Part shown: positions 1-12,336 of the stretch, piece by piece
Numbering within the stretch: the stretch's first letter is position 1
How the letters are laid out: each line of letters begins with the position of its first letter
NCBI GenBank assembly: GCA_028671895.1
Contig: CM053809.1
Location: 1,781,501 to 1,845,500 of the forward strand
Length of the DNA stretch: 64,000 nt
From: Oenanthe sinensis
Taxonomy: Eukaryota > Streptophyta > Magnoliopsida > Apiales > Apiaceae
Direction: 5' to 3'
Notes under the pieces: model-generated
The model's database searches: none
Seen by the model: the letters and a program-made list of their open reading frames with translations, nothing else
What the model was told of the DNA's origin: nothing
Program-made: the position numbers and the translations under genes

Positions 1-2800
1 ATTCACGTACCTGTTAATCAAGTGGAAAAGCTACTAAGGCAGTATATACAAGAGAGGATTATTCGACACATGCGAGAGGTCAGTCACCTGGATAATAATT
101 TATCGACACTTATAGTTGTGACTCGATTTTAATTTTTGTTATTATTTATTTTTTTCGGAAAATTTAAAATTTTCTTAAATATTAATTTACGTTTTATTTA
201 ATTTTTAAAAAAATTTAAAATTCTTGAAAATTAATTTTTTTGTAAATAATTATTTTTGATTAATTTATTTTCTAAGAAAATTAAAAAATTTAGAAATTTA
301 AATATTTCTTAAATATTAATTCTAGGGTGCTCAAGGGTTTGTAGTTGAAGATTTTTTCGGGTATTGAAGACAATTGAGATTGACTGAAGAAAACCCCAAT
401 GAAGTTAATACTGGAACAGGCTGAAGAAAAAGTTATATTAATTTACTTAGAGGTTTACTCCATAAGATCCCATTGATTATTTGGATACTGGAAAAGAAGA
501 GATAATTTGGGTACAGTTTTTGGTTGATTTGAGTTGAATTTTTGGATGAAAAATCTTAGGGGCTAAAGTAGTGAAAGAGAACATACTGGACTACTTGGCA
601 TCTCAATACAAGCCTTAAAGTTTATTCTACAGGGAGATTATAGGAAGTTCGTGCTAACACTGCAGATCATCTGGAACATAGGATTACAACCATTAAGGAT
701 CTAAGGATATGACCACATAATCTTTAGAGGAACTATGTGAGTGTTGAAGGCCTATGAACTAGAACAAAAGCTGAAGAAGGTAATATTTGGTAAAGCAGGT
801 TGTTGGCATATTCACTGTATTTGTGACCCGGGAATCAAATTTGATTGAAGTCAAGGTTGAAAACCTCTGAACAGAAATGAATTGATCCAAGAAGCTAAAT
901 TGAAGATGTTGTAGCTCAAGGTAGTGGTTAAGGTGTTATAAGTTAATCCTACACTTTGAAATAACTTGAGAAACTAGCAACAAGTCAAGCCTGCAGGGCA
1001 ACTGGAAATTCAGTGACATCGAATCCAGACGGAGTCCCAATTCTAAATCTAAGTTCCTTATCTATAGATTCCATGGAGGAGATTTTTAAGATCAGTTCAA
1101 GAGACGGTTGCAAAACAAGGATGGTTTAAAATAAAAGACAAGATTAGATTTTACAATTGTAATAATCTGATGGGGTTATGTGCTACACAGTTTCAAAAAG
1201 CCTGTACAAGCAAAAGATAACATAGACTATGTTGGGATGTGGCAGAAATCTCAAGCATTATTAAGGATGCAGCAAGGAAAAATATTTGTCGGTGAAGTTA
1301 AAAAGAAAATCTGTTTCTATCAGCGACAGTGATGAACCATATGAATATCTGACATCAATGGTCAACACTAAAGATGAATCACTAAGCACTTCACATGTAC
1401 ACATTCAACTAGTATACTTTTATCTAATTCAAAACTGTATAATTATTAAGATATGAAATGTATTAAATTCATGTTAGCATGTTAGCATCTTACGAATTAA
1501 ATGCTTAATTGATTGTAAGAATAAGATTGCATGCTAGGATTCATGAGTTTAAATAGTACATTTCATACTTGATTTTCTATGCAGTAAAATGAATATCTAG
1601 AATTAGATAGGGTGTTCTAGACGGTTAGGTGTATCCCTAAACATTTGCTGGAACTTGATTTAAATCTTCTGTGATTTAATACTTCTGCTAATTTTGTGAA
1701 AATTGCTAATAGACAAAGAAGTCATAGATCATATACTTTATACTTGTTCTTACTTGAAATTTTTTATGTACTTATTTTCATATGATATGCTCGCACTCAC
1801 ATAGTTGCACTTAAATGTCATATCATATCATGTATTGCTTGTTAAAGAGTATAATATTAAAAGATGGAAGAACTATCTAAGTAGCCAGTAAAACTTGTTG
1901 ATTCGAGGATTAATCTAAAACTGACTTAGGTATTTAGAGAGAGTTAAAATGTAAGACAACAACATAAATGGATTAGACAGAATTAGTAATTAATTTGTTA
2001 GTTCTTCTATTTCATGTGCTTTTAGAAAATGATTGAATGTCGGTAAATCTGCTTTACATTTGTTACACTTGTGTAGAATGATTAAAGTAAATAGTACTGA
2101 ATTTTCTAATATGCATATTAAAGTTGTTGTTACCACAGTTGATAGTAATATCTCTAACTCATCTGGACTCAATTGAAGTTGAGTACCAAGAAACTTATTC
2201 ATTTGTGATTGCAGAGTATGTAACAAAAGGCAAAAATTATGTGATTTCATAACATTTATTACACGAGGCATATGATTAAGATTGAAGCTTTGATATCACA
2301 TTTAGTTGAGAAAGCCTATCCAATAGTAACCTTTGGAGATAACAACAAAAGATATATGAGGGATTTGGCTATCATGTTTTTGGTATTGTCATCACTGGAA
2401 ATATCTTTATTGTCAATGGACTTAAGCACTATCTATAGGGCACTAGGGAATTCTTTGTCAAAGATTTTCTAAAAAAGCATTGAAAAGGAAAAATGTCTAA
2501 TTTTAAGCAAGAAAGATGGAAGCTCACTCAACTGAGAGTGGTGAAATTTGTTCGTAGCTGACATGGATTCTATATGCAAAGGTGAAGCGAGTTTTTTCGT
2601 AAAGATTCATTAGTAAAGAGTTAACTATGGAATAAGAAGCTCTCACACTTGATATTCGAGACGATGGGATTCTTTGATAAATATGAAATTAGTGAGAGGA
2701 ATGGTTCATATGGAATTCTATCTTGAAAGACATTTTGAAGTATATCATATAGGGAAGTCAATGAAAACATCACACTAAAGCAAATTATGTCATGGAAGAA
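1..2800 (+). other. Decayed internal region of element E, no intact gene
   Basis: An AT-rich block (about 120-330) is followed by sequence with no frame open for more than about 90 codons. It matches, with much divergence, the internal region of element C (15660-17400), including a shared block near 1790-2030 versus 16550-16760. By position this should be the leader, gag and first part of pol. I cannot recognise individual domains in it. Confidence 0.4.
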
Positions 2801-2819
2801 ATATGCTTAGTGGTAGTTG

Positions 2820-3520
2820 GTGACAACCCTAATTACAAGTTGGTGATGTTCGTGCATTCAACAGATAATATATCACAGATAGTAATTGATCGCATTAGGT
2901 AGATCAAGTTGAAAGCAAAGTAAGCTACGATAACTTTGAAGTCATATATTGGAACTCAATTTCGTGGATGAATTTCTAAATGAAGTCTGCACTTATAAAA
3001 TTACTTTGAAGCTGAAGTAATTAACACAGCATAATACTTTAATCAACAAGATCGTGAAAAGACATCATATGAAGTAGTGGACAACCAGAAGCAAACACTG
3101 AAGCTCTTTCGTGTGTTTGGAGGAAATTGATATTTATTGAAGATTTATGTGAGTATTTTGGCATGTTTAAAGTTAAGGCTCATGGAACAATTCTCCTCGC
3201 CTACTCATTGTAGTCGAAAGTTTTCAAGGTATATGTGAATGAAAATTAAAAGATGATTGAAAGTATGAATGTATCGTTTTGATTACACCAAGCTCCCGAG
3301 CATTCAAATGAAAGACTATTCTGAATCTTTGAAGTTTGACATCTTGTCAGAGTCATATTCAGATATTGATGATGAAACTGAGGTTGTAGAAGGAAACAAT
3401 GATAATGATGATATTCAGATCCTATTAGTGGAAATGGTAGTAAATCTACACAACTCGTGAACCTTAACAGAATCCACTGAAAAAGGTGAAGGATCTTTGA
3501 ATTTATGCTCATTTAAATTG
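2820..3520 (+). pseudogene. Decayed copia pol: integrase end and post-integrase region
   Basis: Around 3153-3290 one frame, broken by two stops, reads like the conserved copia segment after the integrase core: FGMFKVKAHG, then LAYSL, SKVFKVYV and ESMNVSF. The minus-strand copia fragment at 63741-64000 has the same order of motifs (FDTKAYKV, YKVYIIDHK, ESINVTF). Upstream, around 2890-2970, a frame with stops resembles the integrase stretch around the second catalytic Asp. Element C has a matching decayed stretch at 17480-17640. No reverse transcriptase follows: the sequence passes to a non-coding array, so RT and RNase H appear to have been lost. Confidence 0.4.
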
Positions 3521-3739
3521 CATGAACATAGGGGGAGTTAAATTCATATATTTCTAAATTTGACCTGATTTTTAGATGGATTTTTCTATGTTTTTCATGT
3601 AATTTTAATACAATGAGAGGCCTTAGAATTGTCAAGGAATGTTTCTATTACTGGTTATGATTAAAAATCCTTGAATTGGTATTTATTTTAATTTGGCAAA
3701 ATTTAATTATTGTTTTTCTTGAAAAATTCTCACATTTTG

Positions 3740-4380
3740 CTAAGTATCTTCAAAATTTCGAGATAGGGTCTATCTCGAAATTCGACTTGAATTTCGAATT
3801 TGAGCTTCCAGGAGTGAAGTTTTGAAAATTCTAAGTCTGGGAAGAATTTCGAGTTACAGTCTATCTCGAACATCATCTCGAAGTTCGGCTTGAGGTTCGA
3901 CTTCGAGTTCCCAGTGTGTCTGTTTAAAATTATGCTTTCTTCGAAATTTTCGAGATAGAGTCTATCTCGAAACTCATCTCGAAGTTCGAGATAGAGTTTC
4001 AGGTGTGAAAATTTTGAGGAGTCTAAGTCTGGGAAATCTTTCAAGATAGTATCTATCTCGACATTCATCTCGAAATTCGACATAAATTTTGAGATATCTC
4101 CTATCTCGAAACTTATCTCGAATTTCGACTTAATGTTCGAGATAGAATTCCCTGGTGGTACTTAGAATTTGTTTTAGAGTTCAGGGAATTTCGAGATGAC
4201 TCCCATCTCGAAACTTATCTCGAATTTCGACTTGAAGTTCGAGATGGGTTTTCCCTAGAGGTTTTATGTTGTTTATTTATTTAAGTGAATATATTTCGAG
4301 TTAGCCTTTATGTCAACACTCAAGTCGAATTTCGACATAGAGTTCGACTTAGATTCCCCAGTGCATACTTAAGTTTTTTT
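3740..4380 (+). repeat. Degenerate TTCGAGATAG / TCTCGAA motif array
   Basis: Dozens of TTCGAG, TTCGAC and CTCGAA cores occur with irregular spacing of about 10-20 bp. Many are paired as inverted neighbours (CGAGATAG...CTATCTCG) that could fold into hairpins. It lies between the decayed pol and the env-like ORF. The 117-codon minus-strand ORF here (3730-4083) is a by-product of the repeats. Related motifs occur in this element's own LTR (11280-11410) and in element C (13940-14720). Confidence 0.75.
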
Positions 4381-4420
4381 TCATTTTCATAGGGGTATTT
4401 TTGTCCTTTCACTCTAATGC

Positions 4421-4430
4421 CTATATATAC
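4421..4430 (+). promoter_or_regulatory. Possible TATA box upstream of the env-like ORF
   Basis: CTATATATAC lies 490 bp before the likely ORF start, followed by a pyrimidine-rich leader. This could drive a separate transcript of the env-like ORF. The sequence between may instead be part of a spliced leader. No experimental support is visible here. Confidence 0.3.
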
Positions 4431-4919
4431 ATCTCTAACTCGATTTTACTTTCACTTTTACCTATTTCTTTTAACCTAATTATTTACAGCAGCCACCCCC
4501 CACCCTACCCAGCGATTTCATAATCACAACACTATTCATAATTTTTGTGTCTAATCTCATACATATCACGAACTACTGCCCATTTTTTTCTTCATTCTCT
4601 GTCTGCATCATTTATATTGTGTGTTTTTTGTGTTATTGGGTCGTAACTGTTCATCTTCGATTTGATATACATACACGTGACTATACACACACTTTCCCAC
4701 ATACGCATTGCAGACTTGGTTTGGAATTCCTGTGCAGTGGTTTGCTTATTGGTTGTGTTTGATTTAAATTCCGTAGTTTAATTACCAGTTAGGCCTCTTC
4801 GTCTTATTTTTAAATTAAAAGTAATTTACTTGCATTTGTTTAATTTGCTTGCTTAGTTGTCTGCATTATTTGTTTATTTTCCACAAAAATCCAATTAATT
4901 CAAGGAAAATTTTTCAAAA

Positions 4920-7900
4920 ATGGCTCACCAATTTTCACTTGCTTAAAACAATTTTTATAATATTTCTACAGAAATTGGTGATCAACTCCCGCGTTTCAAG
5001 TTTTGGGTACGATTTCTCAATTTGTACTCCAAAGCTAGTACTGTTTTTACTGCAAAACCAACACTGGTCCATGATGCTTTGCAGCAATTATGGACCAGTG
5101 CGGTTACTTTTGGGAGTAAATCGACCCCCTATGGTTTTAAATTTACCTTGGTAGGTCAGCATTATGAGGTTACCGAAGCCGTTTTCAATCGAGTTCTTGG
5201 TTTCCCAGTTCGGGATTCTTATGACCCTGAACCCACAGCGGCCGAGCGCCTGCAATTTTTTGAGGAAATTGGATGTTATCCTCTTACTAGACGAATATCC
5301 ACTTCCAGCATTCAAAAACAATTCTTTCATGTAGAATGGAATTACTTTTTCAAAGCTATTACTAGATGTTTTCGTGCATGAGAAAGGGATTTTCATCAAA
5401 TTCCAATTCCCAAACAAATTTTCTGTGTTTCCCTAGCCCGTGAACTCAACATTAATTATGGAAGGATCATTCTTTCTGAAATAGTGGCAATGATGGGATC
5501 ACCTGCTACCAGGGACATTACAACTACCGATGTTGTCTGCTGGTATCCTCGTTTCTTACAAATGCTTATTAATCATTTAGTACCGAATAATGCTTTATCT
5601 GTTAGGCAGGCATTTGTTAGGAGTCCCACCTCTGTATCTCTTGGTATGGGTACTAAGTCACTAACTATTATTGCTAACCAGGATAAACATCAGGGTAAAC
5701 CCATGTCTATTCCTGAGAATATTTGAGTGTGGCTTTCTTATGATGCAGGTGTTACTTCTCTTGCGGGGACTTCACAAATATCACCACATGCTCAGAATCC
5801 ATCTGCTCATACTTACGCATTTCAAGGGATTCCTGACAAGAATCTTGATGCAGACCAAGATGATGGCCAATCTCACAGTCAATTCACAGCCGGGCAAAGG
5901 GAGCAGCAACTGTCTCCTAGGTCAACCCATGCTGATTCTGATCCCTTTGCTGGACAAGGTAATGAAGGAGGTACTTTTTTTGAACATGATCAACTCTCTG
6001 TTCATACTACTAATACTTCTTCTTCCTCTAATTCTGATTCTGTGGCCCAAGATTCTGCTAACCCGTAGGATCTATCCCAGGGTGATAGCCATATTTCTGA
6101 GTCTGATTCCCTAGCTTCTTCCCTTTCACCCCTATTGATGGGAGCTAAAAGGTCGGCATCTGTAGAATTAGGTGATGATTCTGATGAGAGTGACCCTGAA
6201 GTCCAGCCAGTAATAAGGAAGCGAGCCAAACTTTCCCAAGTTGCTACTTCAACAGCCCAGTCCAAACCTAGAGTGTCTCTCATAACCACTCCACCTCACG
6301 TGAGTGGTTCTCCCATTGCACATTCAACACCTAGGAATATTGGTGAGGATTTGGTGCCTTCTGAAGAGCATGTTGCTTCAGTTGGGCCAGAAGTTTCAAC
6401 TACTTCTAAAGTTCCTTCACCGGTATGTATTGATGCTGCAGAGAGGATCGGTTATCCTGTTGTACATGAACACTCTGCAACCTCTGAGCCTGAGATTCCA
6501 CCTCAGGACAAGACAGGATCCTTAGTTCTCATAACTGTTACTAATGTTACTTATCCAGTTTCTACATGTACTGCTTTGCATCTTAGTCATGTTGTTGAAG
6601 ACATACACGAGCGTGAGACATGGAGTGTGTTTGAGCGTTTAAGGAGTGAGGGACCTTCATTTTTAAGGCCTAAAACAGAGCGACAAACACTAACAGAATG
6701 ATCATTAGAGCGAGAACACCTAAGTCAAACACCGTCCCTAGTTCTTGAAAATCTTGATACTCGTATGACAACAATTGAGACTCAGATGAAACAGTTCGAG
6801 CAGTCGATGGGGCAGTTGGGGGTCAATGTTAGAGATAACAGGAGAGCTCTTGATGACTACGCGGCAAGAATGTCAAGTCAAGCTGCAGCTTTAGACGAAA
6901 TGACAAACAAAGTAAATGGCTTGGGCCATACTGGTGGTGTCTTTGGCAGTACTCTGTATGACAGAATGGGGAGCATAGAAAGCGTTCTGCATACCATGGC
7001 AATGGAGGTCAGCAGAATGATGTATGCAGTTCGGCATTTAGTTCCCAGAGAGTTCTTTGATGAACAATACAATCAACCTCCCCCGGATGATGGTGGGGCT
7101 GGTAGTGCTGGTATGCTAGTGGAGCTGGTACTGGACCTTCTGGATTTGGTTTTGGTGATTCCCATACTGCTGAAGGATCTAGTGCTCAAGGTGGTATTCC
7201 GGATAACTCACCTAAGGGGGAAAGAGGAAATGAGATGACACAACAGTCACTGCTGGTTGAAGAAGAGGTTGATCTAGTGAAGGAAAGTGAGTCAGTGACT
7301 GATGAGGAGGCTCAGAGAAAGAGAAAGGGTAAGGCAGTGGTGTTTGAAGAAGAAGAGCCATTCACTGACTTTGGTGCTCGACAGGAAGAAGTACATGATG
7401 ATTCTGATTCTGATATGGAGGACGTATCTCTAGGACATGCTATTAAGAGATCCTTGGAGGAACAAGGTGGAGGTGCTGAGGCGTCTACTGAAGAGATTCT
7501 TGTTGATAAAGAGACCCTGAAAGCTCAACAGTTAGCCTTGGATCAAGCTCAGTTCTTTAAAATGAAGATGATGCAAGATAAGGTTGTTTTCCTTGAGAAG
7601 CAAGTGGAGCTCAAGGAAAATCAGTATGATCATGAGCTTTTCAGATTAGCTGATCCTCAGGTTGATTTGGACAAACGAAAAATTGGACAAAAATGGGACG
7701 ACGCACGGAAGATACTAATGGGGACTTGTGCAAATGAAATTCATAACAAGGAGGCAGATGAGTTGTTCTACAACTTGAACTTGAAGAATCCACTGACTGT
7801 GGACTACATAAGTGCTTTAAAGAGGATGATTTCTAAATTCCGTGTTGGATATAAGAAGGTAGTCAAGGAGTGGCAAGTCATCTTGTCCTTAGTTGATGGA

Positions 7901-10162
7901 GCCCCAATGTCTTTCATGTACGTGGATGATCAATTCATGTCGAGAAGATCTGTGTCAGAGTTGTTCTTGCTAGCAACTAAAATACAATACTCTCAAGCTG
8001 AGAAACTTAGCATTCTATACAGAGATCAGTTAATGCAGCTAGCAGATGACAAGGGACCAGAATTCTCAGCAAATCTAGATATTGTTCGAATGGTGGTAGA
8101 TGGAAGAATGAAGAGGGTTAGAATGGAGGGAAATGATCTAATGGCTCTATCAGTGGAATCTCTAAAAGCTGTCTGTAGACAAATGATGAGTAAGGGATTC
8201 ACCTTTGATATTAAGGAAAAATCAGTGAAGTTCATTGAGAAAAAAATATTCAAGAAGTGCAACGAGATATGGAAATGTGATATCATTGCTCCAAATCCTC
8301 TAGATAATGTGAAGATTGAGCCAGAGCTTATGGAGAGAAAATGGAATATTCTACAAGCTGTGAAAAGTGTAGATGAAGCTCTGACTCTTCCTTCGGGACC
8401 ATTGGAACAAGGATAAATAAGGGAGGCAGTTGGTGTTCCAGGCAGAGATAGTGTATACTGGATTCACTCTTATGCTGATGATACAGCTGATGCTTTGGTA
8501 TTCATTGATGCAGACCAGAAACAGACCTTCTTACATATGAGTAGGAAATGGTTGCTAAAGACTCAAGATGCTGCATTTCTAGATAAAGTTAGAGAATAAT
8601 TCAAATGGGGTGATGTAGATGATACGTTTGTGGATGAGAAGCAGAGACTACTGAAGTACTTATCTGAGATAGTGCAGGAGAAGAGACGAATGGAGTTAGA
8701 TGCGGCTAGTGTTTTCAATACCAACTGTGTCAAGGGCTATCCTAAGATGATCTACTGTCAGTTCAAAGCTGATGAAATGTTGGGACAATCGAACATTGAT
8801 GCTGCGTTTTATGATATGAAAACGAACGAGCTTGAATAAAAAGTTAACCTTAATCGCTACGACGCAAGCGATTCAAATCCACGTCTTCTACTGTATTCTC
8901 GTATTCACCTTAAGCGAAGTGTGGCCTTCGATCCTCCCAAGGTTGCCTCCCTTCTAGCTTTGAGATCTTGGAACCCTAGTTCTTGGTTGCCTCCTTGAAC
9001 GATTGCTCACAAAAACCCTAGTTTTTCCAACCCTTAGCTAGAAGAGAATAAGATGAATATATGGGCTACAGTAGGGATCCTGGATAATTAGGTCGGACCT
9101 TCCAATGACATTCTGGGTCAAGCCCAATGTCATTAAATATTAATTCAATCCACTAAAGAATTAATATTTGCACTACCTCTCCTAATGCCGTAATTTAATT
9201 ATTTAATTCGGCTCCAATATTATTTGCTTATTAAATTCCCCATGTTTAAGATATCGAATGTCCATTAATTAAATTAATTTCTGATAATTAATTTAATCAA
9301 TATCTTTTATCCTTGATCATCCACTCAACCTTATAATTATGCAAGAACAAATCTGCCTGCAGGACTAAAGCATAATTATCTTTATGAGCTTTCAAGAGGA
9401 CATCATCACCCGAATATTTTCGGACACGGTTTCCTTTTATAGTCAATATCCCACTCTGTATACAATGTCATTGTCCAAAACATAATATTGTAATTAACAA
9501 AAAATCACATCACATATGAATCAAAACATGTGCATTGCATACAAGTGTCAATCAGTGTATCCGGATTAAGAACCTAAGCAATAATAATATTATAGAATCT
9601 TAGTTCTTCTTTATTGTCAGAATAGAAGAACAATTCTAATATTTTAATCCCGTTCAATATACACAAAGCATACAAGAATTATTCAATAATCAAGATAGAT
9701 TATTTCTAAATAATACTTCAGTCATTCCAGTGGTTTGTTTAACTCCACTTAAACTGTGAACATTTATTATATTATATATAGACACTGACAATCTAATCTT
9801 CTGGTATCTCATTTGATACTAGATTATCCACAATATATAATATACAAACAGTGTTAAAATATGCATTCAAGATTTTCAATAAAAAGGACAATGTCATATA
9901 CTTCAAACGAATAGTTTAGTATACTCCCTAACATGAAACTCACCGGAAGTCTCAGCTCATCATGAAGAACTTTGAAGATATTTTAAAGATCAGGACTACT
10001 CAGGAAGTGGACAAACTCAGAAGGCTTTTCAGACATCCGTATCAAGAACTCAAGAATCCTCTAGAGATGGAAGCAGTAAGCCTGTTGAATGCTAGATGGG
10101 CACAGTTACATGATCCAGTATACAAGAAAGAACAACAAAAGAAAGAAAGGTGCAGAAAATAG
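4920..10162 (+). pseudogene. Long env-like ORF of element E, broken by stops, a frameshift and a solo LTR
   Basis: One reading frame can be followed from an ATG at 4920 through stops at about 4944, 5379, 5724, 6066 and 6699. A frameshift near 7110 follows, then the frame continues from about 7115 with stops at 8414 and about 8597. It reaches 8836, is cut by the solo LTR, and resumes in frame at 9938 to a stop at 10160-10162. Total length is near 1370 codons. The N-terminal part (about 4980-5380) looks globular (motifs HDALQQLWTSA, EVFNRVLGFP-like). Next comes a Ser/Thr/acid-rich linker with basic patches (RKRAKL, KRKGKAVV), then a Glu/Lys-rich, coiled-coil-like C-terminal half. No signal peptide or membrane span is obvious. 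Position between pol and the 3' LTR is that of the Sirevirus env-like gene; function is unknown and 'env-like' is by position only. Confidence 0.6.
8837..9933 (-). mobile_element. Solo LTR of a Ty1/copia element inside the env-like ORF
   Basis: The insert runs from TAAAAAGTTAACC (probably a decayed TG start) to CCCTAACA and is flanked by TGAA on both sides (8833-8836 and 9934-9937), consistent with a short target duplication. The ORF frame is open up to the left border and resumes in the same frame at the right border. No primer-binding site or coding sequence is present, as expected for a solo LTR left by LTR-LTR recombination. Block order (CATTCCAGTG, then a TAGTATC/GATACTAG-type stretch, then an AT-rich tail ending CTAACA) resembles the LTRs of elements A and B on the same strand, so I assign minus orientation. 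Confidence 0.7.
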
Positions 10163-10610
10163 AAAGAAAATGAGTGCGGAGCTGGAAAAGAAGTTAGGAA
10201 GGGGAAACGGAATTAGAATTAAAGTTCAGAGGAATGTGAACTTGAAGTTGGAAAAACTTCATATCTTTTGGTTGCTCTAACTCACTTGAGGGAAATTTAC
10301 CTGACCACGGTATGCGAGATAGGCTAATTTACCATACTATAACCGTGAATCAGAGTGGATCCAATAAGGTGATATGAGTTTGACTGAAAGGCATGAAATA
10401 ATCCAGGTGATAGAAATCATTCCAATGATCTTTGATTCGAGGTTCGAATTCTCTGTCTAGCTTATATTTTATTTACTAAGTTCTTTGTATTGCTTTCAAA
10501 TTTTCATTCAGTTGTAACATGAACAAGACATTAATGTTACTTATCTTTTCTCATCTCATTATTTAGTTGAGTTATCCTTATTTAATTTGAATGTCATTGT
10601 TAGATAATCA
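10163..10610 (+). other. 3' untranslated region of element E
   Basis: No gene is visible between the end of the env-like frame and the polypurine tract. The stretch is AT-rich with short open frames only; the 63-codon frame at 10089-10280 is a shifted reading of the ORF end. Confidence 0.5.
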
Positions 10611-10623
10611 AATAGGGGGAGAT
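10611..10623 (+). promoter_or_regulatory. Polypurine tract of element E
   Basis: AATAGGGGGAGAT lies directly before the LTR start TGAAAGG. This is the expected primer for plus-strand DNA synthesis and matches the tract before the 3' LTR of element C (43329-43341). Confidence 0.85.
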
Positions 10624-11833
10624 TGAAAGGCAGAGTGTCTAAACTTGTAACACTGTAACTTAGTAACTCAACTAAAGAAAAGATACTTAACCGGAAGACA
10701 ATCGAGAACAAGAAGTCACAAGTAAATCAATGCAAAATGAAGACAAGGTAATTGATACAATTCAACATGTTAATTATGATCGATCAAAGAAGAAGTCATT
10801 GGAAAAAGTTCAAGTCAAATTTGTTCATGCCTCAGTGATTTGTAACTTAAAGAATCAAGATCATAACTATCAGTATTAATAAGGCTAATTGATTTCAAGT
10901 GAAGAAGAAAGAAAGCAACTGTTGGAAAGCCACATTATTAATTGAATATGGTAATCTATTCAGAAGAAAGAACCCTATCAAGACTAGTCACTTATGAACC
11001 AAACCATTGCATCAAGTGTCAGGACATTGATAGAAAGTTTATGTCAGTAGTAGAGTTCCATGTTCAAGAGCTTGTTGAAGAATATAGAAGGCAAGAAGAA
11101 ATCACAAGTTCAAGATGTTGCATTGAAGTTTCAAGTTGAAACCCAGAATTTCTCTAAGTACTTACTAGGGAACCTATGTAGAAATTCCTATCTAGAAATT
11201 CTAGATAAGTTTCTACTTAGAGCCAAATAGAAATTCTAGAGGTGGAAATATTTTCTAAGTACACAAGGAAGGAAACTATCTCGAATTTCCTATGTAGAAG
11301 TTTTACTTAAACTTCGAGATAGAACCTATGTAAAAATTCCTATGCAGAAGTTCTACTTGAATTTCGAAATAGAGCAAGTAGAAATATCCATGCAGAAGTT
11401 CTACATAGTGGACAGTTTCAACATGACACTTGGCATCATTTGGGTGGCCGATTTCTAAACTTTCAAGGAAAGATAAGATTTACGGTGGACAACATTGGAC
11501 CACTCATATCTTATCTTTTGAAGACTACAAGTCATATATTACAAGTAGTATAAATAGAAGTATTTGTGTAATGTTTTAAAGAGAGAGCAATATTAAGAAA
11601 AACACTTGTAAAAGAGAGAGAGAGGGAGTATTAATAGAGCTTAGTATCATTTACTACCATCTTTACTTCTGTTGTACTATTGTAATGAATGTTGTAGCAA
11701 TCCTTTCAAGTTATATATAAGTAATATATTCTTTGAATCATTGTGTTCATTTATTACATAGTATTTATTGCTTCATAAAGTTGAAAAGTTGTATTCACCC
11801 CCCCCCCCCTCTACAACACATTTAGACCTAACA
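10624..11833 (+). repeat. 3' LTR of element E (about 1210 bp)
   Basis: It starts TGAAAGG and ends CTAACA. It has TTCGAGATAG-type motifs at 11280-11410, a TATA-like GTATAAATAG near 11548, a GA-rich run near 11610-11630, and a C-run followed by CTCTACAACA near the end. The next bases, TCACT, are the likely target duplication; its partner would be outside the window. Sequence to the right (11839-12331) belongs to element D. Confidence 0.8.
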
Positions 11834-11838
11834 TCACT

Positions 11839-12331
11839 TATAACACCTTGACCACTACCTCGAACTACAACACCTTCAATTCAGCTTCTTGGATCAATTC
11901 GTTTCTGTTCAGAGGTTCTCAACCTTGAATTCAATCAAATTTGGTTCCTGGGTCACAAATACAGTGGATATGCTAACAACCTGCTTTACCAAATATTATC
12001 TTCTTCAGCTCTTGTTCTAGTTCATAGGCCTTTAGCACATATAGTTCTTCTGCAGACAATGTGGTTGTATCATTAAATCTCTGTTGGCTGTAATCCTATA
12101 TTCCAGATGATCTGCAGTGTTAGCACAAACTCCATGTAACCTCCATGTAGAATAATCTTTAAGGCTTATACTGAGATTCCAGGTAGTTCAGTCTGTTCTC
12201 CTTCACTACTTCAACCCCTAAGATTTTTCATCCAAAAATTCAATTTAAATTTACCAAAAACTGTACCCAAATAATTTCTTCTTTTTCAGCTTCCGAAATA
12301 TTTGTGGGATCCTATGGAGTAAACCTCTAAG
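11839..12331 (-). other. Internal piece of element D
   Basis: This is an inverted, diverged copy of bases about 430-970; long blocks such as the one containing CAAATTTGGTTCCTGGGTCACAA have clear counterparts there. No open frame is recognisable. By position it is decayed gag or leader sequence. Confidence 0.6.
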
Positions 12332-12336
12332 AAAAT

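Larger units (their letters stand above)
1..11833 (+). mobile_element. Sirevirus-like Ty1/copia element E, 3' part (5' LTR outside window)
   Basis: The right end is clear: a purine-rich tract (AGGGGGAGAT) is followed by an LTR of about 1210 bp that starts TGAAAGG and ends CTAACA after a C-run, the usual Sirevirus LTR end. Leftward come an untranslated stretch, a very long env-like ORF, a TTCGA motif array and decayed pol sequence reaching the window edge. Bases 430-970 are the reverse complement of 11850-12331, which belongs to a related element (D) in which E sits. I infer that everything from base 1 is one element because its 5' half resembles the internal region of element C at 14760-18000. 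The missing 5' LTR would test this. E is disabled by many stops and by a solo-LTR insertion. Confidence 0.6.

Noticed and set aside
4547..4762. 71-codon ORF with a hydrophobic N-terminus, possible signal peptide
   Set aside because: Lies in the presumed leader before the env-like frame, no homology recognised, and hydrophobicity follows from T-rich sequence.
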